DNA of 64,000 nucleotides from a virus. The translations under genes were made by a program, and so were the position numbers. Where the stretch lies: IMG/VR virus record IMGVR_UViG_3300048927_000250, positions 1 to 64,000 of that record, one strand, 5' to 3'. The notes under the pieces are model-generated. The model was not told where the DNA came from. It ran no database searches and saw nothing but the letters and a program-made list of their open reading frames with translations. Positions 49,312 to 59,691 of the stretch are shown here, in pieces (positions within the stretch are counted from its first letter, which is position 1; every line of letters starts with the position of its first letter).

Positions 49312-52300
49312 ATGGCTGGTAAAAAACAAAAGGTCGATATCGACGACTACGGTATGGATTTCGACTTTGATGATGATTGGGATGACGGTGAAACAACGTT
49401 CAACCCATCCGGAAGTAGTAGTAACGGTAGCCGTAACCCCGTACTGAATTCCGGTAAAACTGTATTGAAGTCAATGGGGGAAACCGCACTGACTCCGGCA
49501 TTTGTGCGCGACACCCTTAAGGTGGCACTGCCGAAAGAGTTCTCGACCACGCTCGATAACTTAGACCGCTACTCTGGCGATTTCCGCAAGATGCAGCAGG
49601 ACATCAGTACGGAACTGCGCCCAACGCTTAACTCGTTTAAGCAGATGACCCGCACAGTTAACCGTCTGATTCCTAACCCGTTCCAGGACAAGATTGAGAA
49701 GCTGCTGGCTAACAAGGACACCGGGCCCGATTTAGGGAAAGTGGACCTGGAGCAAGCAGCTGTCGATTCACAGCTGGGTGAAGTCTTTGCTCAGCAGCAG
49801 CAACAGGACCGTAATCAGGAGCGGGCGGAGAAAGTCATCGACCGCATGTCGCAAGAAGACTTCCGGTCAAAAATCTTCGATGCGGTCAGTGCAATCCGTA
49901 ACGCCACGGTGCAGAGTAACAGCTACCAGATGTCGGTCCAGCGTGCTTACCAACGCAAGTCACTGGAAATCCGAATCCGTCAACTGGTCGCCACTCGCGG
50001 TATCCTTGACGTTACCCGCAAGAGCGCCGAGGAAAGTTCCCAGCTCTTACGTGATATCGTGAAGAACACCGGTCTCCCAGAGTTTGCCAAAGAAGAAGCG
50101 TCGGAACACTTCCACCGCTTAGCGCGCCAGCGTCTCTTTGGTGCTGCTCAGGAGAACATCGGCGAGTTCATGCGTAACTACATGAGCAAGGTCGGTAAAG
50201 GCTACGCTGACATGGCCAAGGAGAAGATGCAGCAGTTCCGCGGCTTCTTCGACAGCGGTCGTCAGATGGCTGACGATATTGAGATGCAGGCGCAGCAAAT
50301 GCGTGACATGGGGATGGACCCCAAAGAGATGGCCCTGGAACTGTTCGGGCAGTCTCTCATGCAACGCGTGGGTACCAGAGCAGGGGCCTGGGTTGGTAAA
50401 CGTTTACCTTACCGTCAGGGTGCCTCTAACCTCTTTGGTTACGCGAACGAGTTTGCAACGAACTTGCCTGCGAACATGCGGAACCTCGCCCGTAAGCAAC
50501 AGTACGGTGGTTTCCTGCACAGCGCACTCAAACCGTTCGACCAGTCGTATAACGACGGGGGTGTGGTCCGTACCGGTGGTCTATCCGGTTTGACCGGTAA
50601 CAATGACATGGAGATGCGTAAAGTCCGTGCCCTGGAAGAAATCATTCCTGGGTACCTCTCCCGCATCCTACATAGCATTGACATCATGCGAACGGGCAAT
50701 GAGAACTTGCCGCGCACGGTGTACAGCGGTCAGAAGGGCGCTTTCGTCCAATTCGATGAAGCGGTGAAACTGGTGCGAAAATCTGCACTGAATGACACCG
50801 ACATCGAAGACCAGCAAGGGTACGTCAAACAGCTCGTTGACCAGATTGACCCGACCGGGAAGTTGCGGGGTAAAGACCGCGATGTACTGGAACGTCACCT
50901 GATGAAAGAGATGCACGGCGTTAACCGTTGGGACCCGGAAGCAATTGCTAATAAAGGTGTCGATGGTGTAACAGGCCGTGGGAACCGTTTGTTGTCTATC
51001 CTGATGAAAGACCGCTACGGTCTCCAGCACGATGCAGCAACTGGGAAGTACTCCGCCCACCTGTGGAAATCCCGTAACGACTTGCGCGACCAAGACTCCC
51101 AAATCTTCAAGCGGGGGCAGGACCGGGTTAAAGCGTTACGTCCTTCTATTACCGGGATTACTAACTCGGGTGACATGGAAGCGGCGATTGCTGAAGGTCT
51201 GGTTATCTGGGACGGTTCCAACTGGGTCATGAACACCAAGTATTACGACGAGCGTTCTGCTGACCTGTTAGCGAACAAACGCCAACGAGTACGCATCGAC
51301 CCCCATAACCCCGCAGCGGGGGCGAATGGGTTCTCCTCCGGTCTGGGTGGTGGCCCTACTCCACCGCCGCCTGCTGCCGGTGGGTTCGGTGGGATGTTCG
51401 ACCGCTTTAAGGGACACGAGGAAAAAGAAGGGAACATCAGTAACCGAAATGGTCGCGGTATCATTAAAGCGATTCGTGACCAGACCGATGAACTGATGAC
51501 CTTCCTCGAACCGAAAGGGCACACTGACCACGAGATGTACCAGCACATGATTGATGCCATTGATGAAGTGGCGGAAATCCTCGAGCAGGGTGTCACCTTG
51601 AACGGAACCGGGGGTGCTTCAACAGGGGGTGCCGGTGAACGGAAGAAGTCCCTGATTCGTCGGGCGCTCTCTCGTGCACGTAAAGGCGGAACCTGGGCTG
51701 GGAAGAAAATCTGGGACATCAGCGGGTACCCGATGCGGGCACTGAACTGGGCCAGGAAGAAGATACCGGGTCGGAAGATGTTCAACTGGGGCAGTGAGAA
51801 GCTGAAGAACTTCGGTTCCAAGGTAGATGCACTGCGCAGCGATGTTTACGTCATGGGCGTCAATGGGTTCCGTCGGGCGCTGGATATGGCCGGGTTCGCA
51901 GAAGGTCGTTACCGTGACATGAAGACCGGGAAACCGATTTTCAACATCAAGGATATCACCGGAGCGGTGTACGACACCATCTTAGGGAAACAGGTCCTGA
52001 GTGAAGAAGAGTTCCAGGGTGGGCTGCTGAACTCGCTGGGCAAGAAAATCAAAGACGGTGTCATCGGTCGAGTGAAGAACGCGGGTAGTCGCGTCATGGG
52101 TTGGGTAACGAACCCGGTGACCAGCATGTGGGCGAACATCAAGAAGGGGATGCAGGGGGCGAAAGAGTTCCTGATGGCTCCTCCGGATATCTACGTGTTG
52201 GGTGAAACCACCCCTCGTTGTAAAGGTGATTTGTTCTACCGTGGCTTCTACTATTCCGGTGTAACCGGGAAACCGTTGAAGACCCTCGGGGACATTGATG

Positions 52301-55300
52301 GCGATATCATCACTTTCGACAACATCTCGGGCGAACGTAAGGTGGTCATCTCCAAAGATGAAATCGAACGGGGCCTGTACGACTCACGTGGCAACAAACT
52401 GACTTCGCTCTTGACCAAGTTCAAGAATGCAGCCGGTTGGGCGCGTGATAAAGTCAAAGGGTTGTGGAACGCACCGAAGCGTCTGCTGGATTGGGCGAAG
52501 AACGGCATCAAGGGTATCGGTACCGGGCTGGGTAAATTGCTGGGCGGAACGAAACCGGAGATTGGTCAGACCTACTGGCTGAAGCGCATCTTCCACCTCC
52601 TCTACAACAAGTTCTCAGGGAAGCCGTTAGGTGAAGGCCTGAGTGAGGCGTTGAAGGAAACCGGGAACAAGGTGGGTGAAGCGGCGTCCCGACTGAAAGA
52701 CGAAGCCGTGGCCAAAGGACGGAAATGGTGGAAGTTCGGTCGGAGCAAGTACGACGAGGCCAAAGGGTCGGTTGCTGCGCAGAAAGCCGCAGAGTACCGT
52801 GACCAGTTGAAGGAGCGTTCGGGTTCCTGGCTCAACCGTCAAATCGAAGCAGGAAAGAATAAGTACCACGCTTACCAGGCAGGGAAACCCCTGGGCGATA
52901 AGAAAGAAGGTATCTTCGGGTTACTGAAGAATGGCTTCGGACTCATCGGTGGCGTGCTGATGGGAATCAAGCAGGGCTTCGGGACCTTTGCCGGGAAACT
53001 CTTTGGGTGGTTACCAAAACTCCTGATGGCAAAACGTGGTGCTGACCTGGCAGGTGACATTGCGGATGTGGCCTCTGGTGCAGGCGGACGTGGTCGTGGC
53101 GGTTTGTTACGTCGTGGTGCACGTGCGTTAGGTAAAGGGGCATGGTGGGCTGCGAAAGGCTTGACGGTTGGCGGTGGCGGGATGTTACTGCGCGGTGGGA
53201 TGGCACTCGCTTCCATGGCGGGTGGTCTGCTGTCTGCGCCGGTTGTCCTGGGCCTGGCTGTTGCGGGGGGTGCTGCTTACCTTATCTACAAAGGGTGGAA
53301 GGCCTACTCTGAACGTCTCGACCTGATGCAGCGTATGCGTCTGGCACAGTACGGTGCAGACCTGGGGAACAAAGAGCAGTGCGGTAAAATCCTCGCCTTC
53401 GAGGAAACAGTACTCTCCAAGTATACCCGGACTGACGGTAACGGTGGTGTAACATTGCAACCAATGCCGTTTGGTGAATTGATGCAGGCCTTCGGGGTTA
53501 ACCCGTCTGCACGCTTCACCGTTCACAACTGGGCCAACTGGTTTGACCGTCGCTTTAAACCGGTCTTCATCAAGAACGTGTCGGAACTGTACAAAGTGAG
53601 CCCGAAAGGAAACCTCGCGAAGTCAGGGAGCTACGACAACGGCTTGAAACCACAACTGGCGAAGGCCACGAAGATTGAGGCACCGGCGAGTCAATCGCCG
53701 TACTACGTGCAGCAGTCGCCGTTCCCGAACCAGACCAGTCGTACAGGTACCGCCATGGTTGATGCAACTATCGCGGCAGTGGTCGAAGAATACGGTAAGG
53801 ACGAGAAGACCTACCGTGGTCGTCAGGAAGTGCAGGAGCAGCAGAAAGGGAAAGTGGCAGTCGATGCCAACGGGAACTATCTGGCTGCAACGACCGTTGA
53901 CCCGGATGCGAAAGTCATCAAAGGACAGAAGCTCACTTACCAGGCCGGACCAAACAACCGTATCCTGGACCAAATGGGTGGGTTGGGTGACCGTTCGACC
54001 ATGGCACGCATTACTGGTGACCAAGCGACGGACGATGCGTTGTTGAAGAACAACCGCATTGATGACCTGACCTCTATCCGACTCAAGGTGTACGGCTTAA
54101 CCAGCCTCGACCGTATTTACGTCGATACCCTGATGCAGTTCGAACGGGACATGTATCAGAACGTCACTGTCGCTAATAACGGCGTGGCGTCTTTCAACGG
54201 CAATGCGGACGACGTGTACAACAAGTACTGTGCGAAGTTCAGTTTGGGCTTTGGTGATACCGATGCTCGTATTACGTGGACGACGTGGTTCCAGAACCGC
54301 TTCCTCCCGGCGTTCCTGAACTTTGTGGCGCAGACCAAGAAGATTAACCCGAACCAGGACGTCTTCACCGCGTGGCAGTCGTACAAAGCGGCTGACCTGC
54401 TGAAGATTGCCAACTTCGTTTCCGATGCCCGTGCAACGGTTAACGGCCAACGCATTAGCGTGTGGGCAGTTAAGGTGTCTCCATTCCCTGGAGAAACCGC
54501 AGGAACGGACGGAACGGTTATCCAGAAGAACCTGGAAGTCTTCAAGCAAGCGCAAGAGAAAGAACAGTACCAAGAGTCGGAAGCCGCAGCACGAGCTATT
54601 CGTGAGAAGTACACGGGCGTAAAAGTCAATGCACTCTCCGATAAAGGTCGTGTTGAGCTAACCAGTCGGGTGAACAACCTGATGGCGGACATGGCGAAAG
54701 CCACAGGGAACACATCAGGGTACCAAGGGATTCCGACTGGGGGTGCGTACGGTACCTCGTTTGAGTCCGCAGGGACCGGCGGGATGTACGGGTCCGGTAA
54801 TGTGCCGAAGGTGAAACTCTCGGGTTCAGCCAAACAGCACGCGGACACGGCAATGAAGTTTGCACAGGCGAACGGGATTGCCGGAGAAGAGTTGGCGTTG
54901 TTCATGGGAACGCTCGCACACGAGTCCGGTAACTTCTCTGCAACACTGGAGAAAGGGTCGGGCGCGAGGTACGAGAACAACAAGAACCTCGGGAACACTC
55001 AACCTGGCGACGGGGAGCGGTTTAAAGGTCGTGGTTGGATTCAGTTGACCGGGCGTAACAACTACGCACACTACGGGAAACTGACCGGTCTCGACTTGTT
55101 GAATCACCCTGAGCTGGCAGAGATTCCAGAGAACGCCAACAAACTGGCAGTGGCCTACTGGCAAGACCGAGTCATTCCGATGATTCGACAGAAGCGTGCG
55201 AAGTTCGATGTTCTGAGCGTAGCACGTGCGGTGAACGGTTGGTTTGAAGACCGGATGCCGAACGGAATGGATGACCGTATTCTGAAGACTAACCAGTGGC

Positions 55301-55965
55301 GACAGATTCTGAATGGCGGTGGTGACATCCCACTGTCTGACCGTGGAGCTTCCGAGAACCCGGGTGGACAGGTACAGGCAGGTGGTGGACAGGAAACGAC
55401 CCCACCGTTGTCACAAGCTGCTAAAGCAGCAAACCCATACGACTCAATTGCCAATTCAGTCACTTCTCCGAAAGGAGGAGCCGCTACCGGACAGGAAACT
55501 GTACCGTCTATCGCGAATGCTGCAACCGACCCAATTCCTACGGGAAGCGGACGCGGTCTACAGAACCTGAAAGGAATGAGTGCCTCTAACCCAACGATGC
55601 AACCGCAAGCCAACCCATCGGCTGAGGTCGTTGACCACAAACGTCTGCAAGTGGCGCGTAGTGTGATTGAAAATAATCAAGTACGTCAAACGCAGCAGGC
55701 GGTAACCGAACAGGCGAAAGCCACTGGCTCGGCTGTGGAATGGTTAGAGAAATCGTATGGCGTGCAGAACGACTCCCTGACCCAACTGAAACAGTTGGTG
55801 AAAATCATCTCCGAAGGCGGCCTCTTTGGCGCTGCGAACGAGAAGAAAGGGGAATCGAAGAATCCGTCCACCGCAGAACGCACCATGAACGATATCCCGA
55901 TTAAGTCGGGGTTAGGTCAGAATGGTAGCGGTGCCCTGCCGTTCAGTACAAAACGCGGCGGTTAA
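49312..55965 (+). CDS. Giant tail protein with GH19-like lysozyme domain
   Basis: 2217 residues from the ATG at 49312. Acidic N-terminus (DDYGMDFDFDDDW), long helical part to about 700, two copies of a YVMG/YVLG...TGKP domain (about 840-1030), a hydrophobic glycine-rich stretch near 1260-1335 as in tape-measure proteins, two copies of a W-x-WF--RF-P-F...SPFP domain (about 1340-1500 and 1580-1760), and a GH19-like domain near 1840-2010 with LAHESGNF (catalytic Glu) and RGWIQLTGRNNY. It likely digests peptidoglycan during DNA entry. Comparable in size and place to phiKZ gp181. Confidence 0.75.
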   Translation: MAGKKQKVDIDDYGMDFDFDDDWDDGETTFNPSGSSSNGSRNPVLNSGKTVLKSMGETALTPAFVRDTLKVALPKEFSTTLDNLDRYSGDFRKMQQDISTELRPTLNSFKQMTRTVNRLIPNPFQDKIEKLLANKDTGPDLGKVDLEQAAVDSQLGEVFAQQQQQDRNQERAEKVIDRMSQEDFRSKIFDAVSAIRNATVQSNSYQMSVQRAYQRKSLEIRIRQLVATRGILDVTRKSAEESSQLLRDIVKNTGLPEFAKEEASEHFHRLARQRLFGAAQENIGEFMRNYMSKVGKGYADMAKEKMQQFRGFFDSGRQMADDIEMQAQQMRDMGMDPKEMALELFGQSLMQRVGTRAGAWVGKRLPYRQGASNLFGYANEFATNLPANMRNLARKQQYGGFLHSALKPFDQSYNDGGVVRTGGLSGLTGNNDMEMRKVRALEEIIPGYLSRILHSIDIMRTGNENLPRTVYSGQKGAFVQFDEAVKLVRKSALNDTDIEDQQGYVKQLVDQIDPTGKLRGKDRDVLERHLMKEMHGVNRWDPEAIANKGVDGVTGRGNRLLSILMKDRYGLQHDAATGKYSAHLWKSRNDLRDQDSQIFKRGQDRVKALRPSITGITNSGDMEAAIAEGLVIWDGSNWVMNTKYYDERSADLLANKRQRVRIDPHNPAAGANGFSSGLGGGPTPPPPAAGGFGGMFDRFKGHEEKEGNISNRNGRGIIKAIRDQTDELMTFLEPKGHTDHEMYQHMIDAIDEVAEILEQGVTLNGTGGASTGGAGERKKSLIRRALSRARKGGTWAGKKIWDISGYPMRALNWARKKIPGRKMFNWGSEKLKNFGSKVDALRSDVYVMGVNGFRRALDMAGFAEGRYRDMKTGKPIFNIKDITGAVYDTILGKQVLSEEEFQGGLLNSLGKKIKDGVIGRVKNAGSRVMGWVTNPVTSMWANIKKGMQGAKEFLMAPPDIYVLGETTPRCKGDLFYRGFYYSGVTGKPLKTLGDIDGDIITFDNISGERKVVISKDEIERGLYDSRGNKLTSLLTKFKNAAGWARDKVKGLWNAPKRLLDWAKNGIKGIGTGLGKLLGGTKPEIGQTYWLKRIFHLLYNKFSGKPLGEGLSEALKETGNKVGEAASRLKDEAVAKGRKWWKFGRSKYDEAKGSVAAQKAAEYRDQLKERSGSWLNRQIEAGKNKYHAYQAGKPLGDKKEGIFGLLKNGFGLIGGVLMGIKQGFGTFAGKLFGWLPKLLMAKRGADLAGDIADVASGAGGRGRGGLLRRGARALGKGAWWAAKGLTVGGGGMLLRGGMALASMAGGLLSAPVVLGLAVAGGAAYLIYKGWKAYSERLDLMQRMRLAQYGADLGNKEQCGKILAFEETVLSKYTRTDGNGGVTLQPMPFGELMQAFGVNPSARFTVHNWANWFDRRFKPVFIKNVSELYKVSPKGNLAKSGSYDNGLKPQLAKATKIEAPASQSPYYVQQSPFPNQTSRTGTAMVDATIAAVVEEYGKDEKTYRGRQEVQEQQKGKVAVDANGNYLAATTVDPDAKVIKGQKLTYQAGPNNRILDQMGGLGDRSTMARITGDQATDDALLKNNRIDDLTSIRLKVYGLTSLDRIYVDTLMQFERDMYQNVTVANNGVASFNGNADDVYNKYCAKFSLGFGDTDARITWTTWFQNRFLPAFLNFVAQTKKINPNQDVFTAWQSYKAADLLKIANFVSDARATVNGQRISVWAVKVSPFPGETAGTDGTVIQKNLEVFKQAQEKEQYQESEAAARAIREKYTGVKVNALSDKGRVELTSRVNNLMADMAKATGNTSGYQGIPTGGAYGTSFESAGTGGMYGSGNVPKVKLSGSAKQHADTAMKFAQANGIAGEELALFMGTLAHESGNFSATLEKGSGARYENNKNLGNTQPGDGERFKGRGWIQLTGRNNYAHYGKLTGLDLLNHPELAEIPENANKLAVAYWQDRVIPMIRQKRAKFDVLSVARAVNGWFEDRMPNGMDDRILKTNQWRQILNGGGDIPLSDRGASENPGGQVQAGGGQETTPPLSQAAKAANPYDSIANSVTSPKGGAATGQETVPSIANAATDPIPTGSGRGLQNLKGMSASNPTMQPQANPSAEVVDHKRLQVARSVIENNQVRQTQQAVTEQAKATGSAVEWLEKSYGVQNDSLTQLKQLVKIISEGGLFGAANEKKGESKNPSTAERTMNDIPIKSGLGQNGSGALPFSTKRGG

Positions 55966-55970
55966 CTATA

Positions 55971-55998
55971 GGGGGAGGAAACTCCCCCTTCCTTTTTT
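55971..55998 (+). terminator. Rho-independent terminator
   Basis: GGGGGAG-GAAA-CTCCCCC followed by TTCCTTTTTT, directly behind the giant tail gene. Confidence 0.85.
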
Positions 55999-56017
55999 AG
56001 CAACGGAGTAACAAGCA

Positions 56018-58201
56018 ATGATAACTGACAGCAGTTGGGTACGTCAGGGTAACCTACTCCCACGCAATGCCTTCAATCCGGAAGACACGTACTACCGAAA
56101 CTACACCTCGGCGTATTACAAGTTCACCGATACCACGCTGGGCGGGAACTTCGCCATGAACCCGCCTCCGCAGTTCTGTGATAACGCCGACCCGGTGGCA
56201 CCTCGGTTCATGGACCTGTTGTCCCGTGAAAAGGACATGCCGTACGCTCCCGGGATGGGCCGTTGGTACAGTGAGAAGATTGATGACCCGGCTAACCTGT
56301 TGCACATTCGCTTTGGTATTCCGGTGTACAACAGTTTGACCAGCTTCTTTGGTAACTTCTACAACGCAGATGATTCTCGTCTGGTGCGTACAGGTCGCTC
56401 CTGGAGCATCGGTTCCTTTATCGGTAAGGCGTTGGGTTGGGCGTTCTCGCTGCGTATGCTCCCGTTCATTCTGGTGGGGTCTACGCTGAAGTTCTTTGCA
56501 GGCACCACGTCAACGCGCTTCATGTACCTGAAACCGATGATGGGGACCTACTGGAAATACGTGAACGACTTCGCCAACACCGTAGCCGCCAACATGGAAC
56601 TGACTGCCGGTTCTTCTTCCAGCTGGATGAAGTTTGCTGAGCAGGCGGGTATGACGCCAGGTAACTCCGGGAAACTGGATTACGAAAAAGTGAAGTCCGC
56701 TGCCGACGATGCCTTCCGCATTGCCGGGGATGAGCGTGACATGTACGCCAAGATGCTTCCTGACATCTACAAGACGAAGGACGGCAAAGGTAACGTGCTA
56801 ACGGGGATTGACATCTATTCGGTGGCGACCCGTGCACAGCGTCTGGCGAACGCCTTCAATGAAGGGGTGAACCGCATTGCACAAGCGAACCAGGGAACCG
56901 CGAACGGGGTTATCTCGGGGATTCGTAAGTGGATGAACAACGGGGCGTCGAGTGACATCAACCAGAACTCCACTATTACTTACTCTACGACGGAAGACTT
57001 CCTGAATGCGTACTACAATGGTGTGGACGGGAAGTTGAATGCGAACATGACGCAGTCAGCGGACGGTTCCGGGGAAGAAGGGGTTCAGACCACCGTTGCA
57101 GCGCCCGCTACGCCTGCTCAGGCGAACACGGCACCAACAGCAAACCCAGAGAACACCGCGAAGTCTCCAACCGAACAGGCGGCCTTACAGGCGCAGGGCG
57201 GTGGTGACCAGAACTTGCTGGTCTCGGCGTACGAAACCGTATCAGACTACTTCGGTTCGATTGCTGATGTGGATTCTGCTTACGCAACGTTCAAAGGGGC
57301 ACAGCGCGACGGTTCCATGTGGGTGACCTTCCGCATTGATGGTCGTCCATCGGTATCGGAATCGTTCTCCAACAGCGCGCGTGATTCTACGCTGGCGTCT
57401 GCGATTAACTCCACCTCTGCATCTAACCGTAACATGCGTAACGCTTTTGCGGACGGTAACATCGCCAATATCCCGGGGATGGAAACCGTGGTGAACTTTG
57501 TGAAGGATGCAGCCTCGTCCTTTGCGCAGTCCATGCAGATTGCAGGTTTGGGGGCATTGGCCGGTAACGCCTTCGTTGATATCCCGAAACACTACGATGA
57601 GTCGTCAGCGTCGTTCCAGGAAATGTCATTCGACCTACAGTTGCGCGCACCGTACGGGAATGACCTCTCTCGCTTCCAGTGTGAGATTCTCCCGGCCATC
57701 ATGTTGTTGGCAGGTGGCTTACCGCGCTCAACCGGTACGCAGTCTTACAACGCACCGTTCCTGTGTGAGTGGTATTGCCGTGGTCGTGGTCAGTGTCGTC
57801 TGGGGATGATTAAAGATATCCAGATTACCCGTGGCGTCACCAACGCCCCGTGGAGCTCGGACGGTAAGTACCGTGGGGTTGACATTCGTGTGACCATCAT
57901 GGACTTGTCTTCTGTCATGCACATGCCGATGAACGAAGTCTCTGGGTGGCAGGTCATCGACCCTACCTCCTGGAACAAACTCCTGTTCCCGCAAGACTCG
58001 TCCTTCTCTGACTACACCGCGGTGCTGGCCTCATGTGGCCTGTCCGAACAGGTGTACAAGATGGACAAGCTCAAGCGTAACTGGTATGCGAACATGAGCA
58101 GCTTCGATAAGTGGTTCTCCGTCAGTTCGCGCGTCAATGCGTTATTTGACGGGAACCGTGGGATGATTCTTTCGGCATTGTCGAAAGGTGACCGCGGATA
58201 G
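56018..58201 (+). CDS. Putative structural (baseplate/tail) protein
   Basis: 727 residues; GGAG nine bases before the ATG. Starts MITDSSWVRQGNLLPRN; a hydrophobic segment near 140-160 (SLRMLPFILVGSTLKFF), an Ala/Thr/Pro-rich linker near 350-390 and a C-terminal domain (LQLRAPYGNDLSRFQCEILP). No enzyme motif. It follows the giant tail gene, and such neighbours are tail or baseplate parts in phiKZ-type phages. Confidence 0.55.
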   Translation: MITDSSWVRQGNLLPRNAFNPEDTYYRNYTSAYYKFTDTTLGGNFAMNPPPQFCDNADPVAPRFMDLLSREKDMPYAPGMGRWYSEKIDDPANLLHIRFGIPVYNSLTSFFGNFYNADDSRLVRTGRSWSIGSFIGKALGWAFSLRMLPFILVGSTLKFFAGTTSTRFMYLKPMMGTYWKYVNDFANTVAANMELTAGSSSSWMKFAEQAGMTPGNSGKLDYEKVKSAADDAFRIAGDERDMYAKMLPDIYKTKDGKGNVLTGIDIYSVATRAQRLANAFNEGVNRIAQANQGTANGVISGIRKWMNNGASSDINQNSTITYSTTEDFLNAYYNGVDGKLNANMTQSADGSGEEGVQTTVAAPATPAQANTAPTANPENTAKSPTEQAALQAQGGGDQNLLVSAYETVSDYFGSIADVDSAYATFKGAQRDGSMWVTFRIDGRPSVSESFSNSARDSTLASAINSTSASNRNMRNAFADGNIANIPGMETVVNFVKDAASSFAQSMQIAGLGALAGNAFVDIPKHYDESSASFQEMSFDLQLRAPYGNDLSRFQCEILPAIMLLAGGLPRSTGTQSYNAPFLCEWYCRGRGQCRLGMIKDIQITRGVTNAPWSSDGKYRGVDIRVTIMDLSSVMHMPMNEVSGWQVIDPTSWNKLLFPQDSSFSDYTAVLASCGLSEQVYKMDKLKRNWYANMSSFDKWFSVSSRVNALFDGNRGMILSALSKGDRG

Positions 58202-58202
58202 A

Positions 58203-58247
58203 GCAAAAAAAAAAGAGAGGAGCGCAATGCTCCTCTCTTTATTCTCT
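58203..58247. terminator. Bidirectional terminator between convergent genes
   Basis: AGAGAGGAGC/GCTCCTCTCT stem with TTTATTCTCTTTT on plus and a ten-base T run on minus. Confidence 0.9.
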
Positions 58248-58256
58248 TTTATTCTC

Positions 58257-58757
58257 TTAATTAGGTGGGGTCCACACAGTCGGGGTTCCGCCCACCGAGG
58301 GCATCAATTGCATCATCCGTTTCGTCTTGGCGTCGAAGTAAATGAAGATGTTCGACCCGCCGCCATTAAAAGTACCGTAGGCGACCGAGGCGTACCCATT
58401 ACGGTTAACGGAGGCGTATGAGGAATAGCTACCTTGGTAAATCCAGTTAAACAACACCGTCCGTTGTTTGAGAATGTTTTCGTTCATGGTGTCGACGTCA
58501 GGGAAGCAATGCTGAATAACGCGCCCCTGATTGGAGTCGTATGTCACCTTAGTGTTCCACGGCGAACCCCACATTGTCCCACTAGGATTCTGGTTACAAA
58601 CAATCTTCAGCGGACGGCTGATAGTGCCTAGCGAAGTATTCATTGCGCCCGACTGGATTGTCACGCCATCTAACTTACCACCTTGTAACCACGTCAAAAA
58701 ATCTTGGTAGGCTTGGTCATCTAACGGGGCTTTCGAACGAGCGAGCATCATTTCCAT
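58257..58757 (-). CDS. Hypothetical protein
   Basis: 166 residues from the ATG at 58757 (GGGAG six bases upstream; earlier ATGs sit in the terminator or promoter region). Gly- and Asn-rich C-terminus (YGTFNGGGSNIFIYFD, PSVGGTPTVWTPPN), beta-rich, which looks like a virion or secreted protein. Unassigned. Confidence 0.55.
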   Translation of the reverse strand: MEMMLARSKAPLDDQAYQDFLTWLQGGKLDGVTIQSGAMNTSLGTISRPLKIVCNQNPSGTMWGSPWNTKVTYDSNQGRVIQHCFPDVDTMNENILKQRTVLFNWIYQGSYSSYASVNRNGYASVAYGTFNGGGSNIFIYFDAKTKRMMQLMPSVGGTPTVWTPPN

Positions 58758-58806
58758 TTCTAACTCCCAACATTGAACTTCAGGTACAGCGGGTACTCTG
58801 CGGTAC

Positions 58807-58815
58807 TTACATAGC
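58807..58815 (-). promoter_or_regulatory. Candidate TATG-type promoter element
   Basis: Minus strand GCTATGTAA between the terminator at 58823-58844 and the start at 58757. Confidence 0.4.
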
Positions 58816-58822
58816 GACATAA

Positions 58823-58844
58823 AGAGAGGACCGAGGTCCTCTCT
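58823..58844 (-). terminator. Minus-strand terminator
   Basis: AGAGAGGAC-CTCG-GTCCTCTCT on the minus strand, then TTT, 11 bases behind the gene ending at 58855. Confidence 0.7.
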
Positions 58845-58854
58845 GAATAACGAA

Positions 58855-59622
58855 TTACACCGTCGACGGGCAACTGAACTGGTGCGCTGAGTCCAGATGG
58901 CGCTCGATAGCGTAATGGGCTTCGCTCGCCTCAATCACATCTAGCTTCGAACTGGTAATCTTCTGGACGTGACAGATAATGGAGCCCGGGACCATTTTCA
59001 ATTCCCTGGCCACAACCGTCAGTAAATCTTCCAGTACCACGAACATGGCGCGCAACGCCGGTTTGGTACACCCTACTACGAAGATGTTAAAGTTCAGTGT
59101 GTGGGTTGGGTACGCCGATGTGTTGAACACTTCAACGACCTTACTTAGCACGTCCATAACTTCTTCACTGTTGTAGAAGCTCAGGTCGATGTGTGACCGC
59201 AGACGCTCCTTTAACTGGTACGGTTCGCTGTAGACGCTCAGGAACTGTGTAGGAGGCGTATGGAAGTGGTGGTGAATCCCACGCAAGATTTCCGTGAGTT
59301 CTTTTTCGATTTCCGTCGCACCGGTGGCGAACAGGGTGATGTCACGTTTACGGAGCCAGAGTCGATGCGTTTCCTTGACCGCCGTTTTAAAGTGTTTATT
59401 AAACATTTCCTGGGAATGATTAGCGCACTTGTTGCGAGACAGGTAGTTGTCTAAGCGCTCATTATCCTTCGCCTCTTTGCTGACAATGCTCCGCAGCGTT
59501 CCGCCGGATTGGACATCGGAGAGGTGGAGGAAAAACGACTGGTTCATCAGTTGCCATTCGCGTTCAGTGTATTCCACAGAATGCTGGTTGAACACTTTGT
59601 CAAGGTCGATGATATTACGCAT
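58855..59622 (-). CDS. Hypothetical protein, weak thymidylate synthase-like end
   Basis: 255 residues. Helical N-terminal half with charged repeats. The segment LTVVARELKMVPGSIICHV near 208-226 resembles the helix and strand of thymidylate synthase/dCMP hydroxymethylase C-termini (LARELGLKPG-L---), but the catalytic Cys block is absent, so no activity should be assumed. Behind a TTACTATGACC element. Confidence 0.5.
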   Translation of the reverse strand: MRNIIDLDKVFNQHSVEYTEREWQLMNQSFFLHLSDVQSGGTLRSIVSKEAKDNERLDNYLSRNKCANHSQEMFNKHFKTAVKETHRLWLRKRDITLFATGATEIEKELTEILRGIHHHFHTPPTQFLSVYSEPYQLKERLRSHIDLSFYNSEEVMDVLSKVVEVFNTSAYPTHTLNFNIFVVGCTKPALRAMFVVLEDLLTVVARELKMVPGSIICHVQKITSSKLDVIEASEAHYAIERHLDSAHQFSCPSTV

Positions 59623-59691
59623 GGTGTTATTTCCTTAGATACGAGTATACGAGTTGCCTTCGGTTCTTTAATGGCCCACGCCAGAACACCC

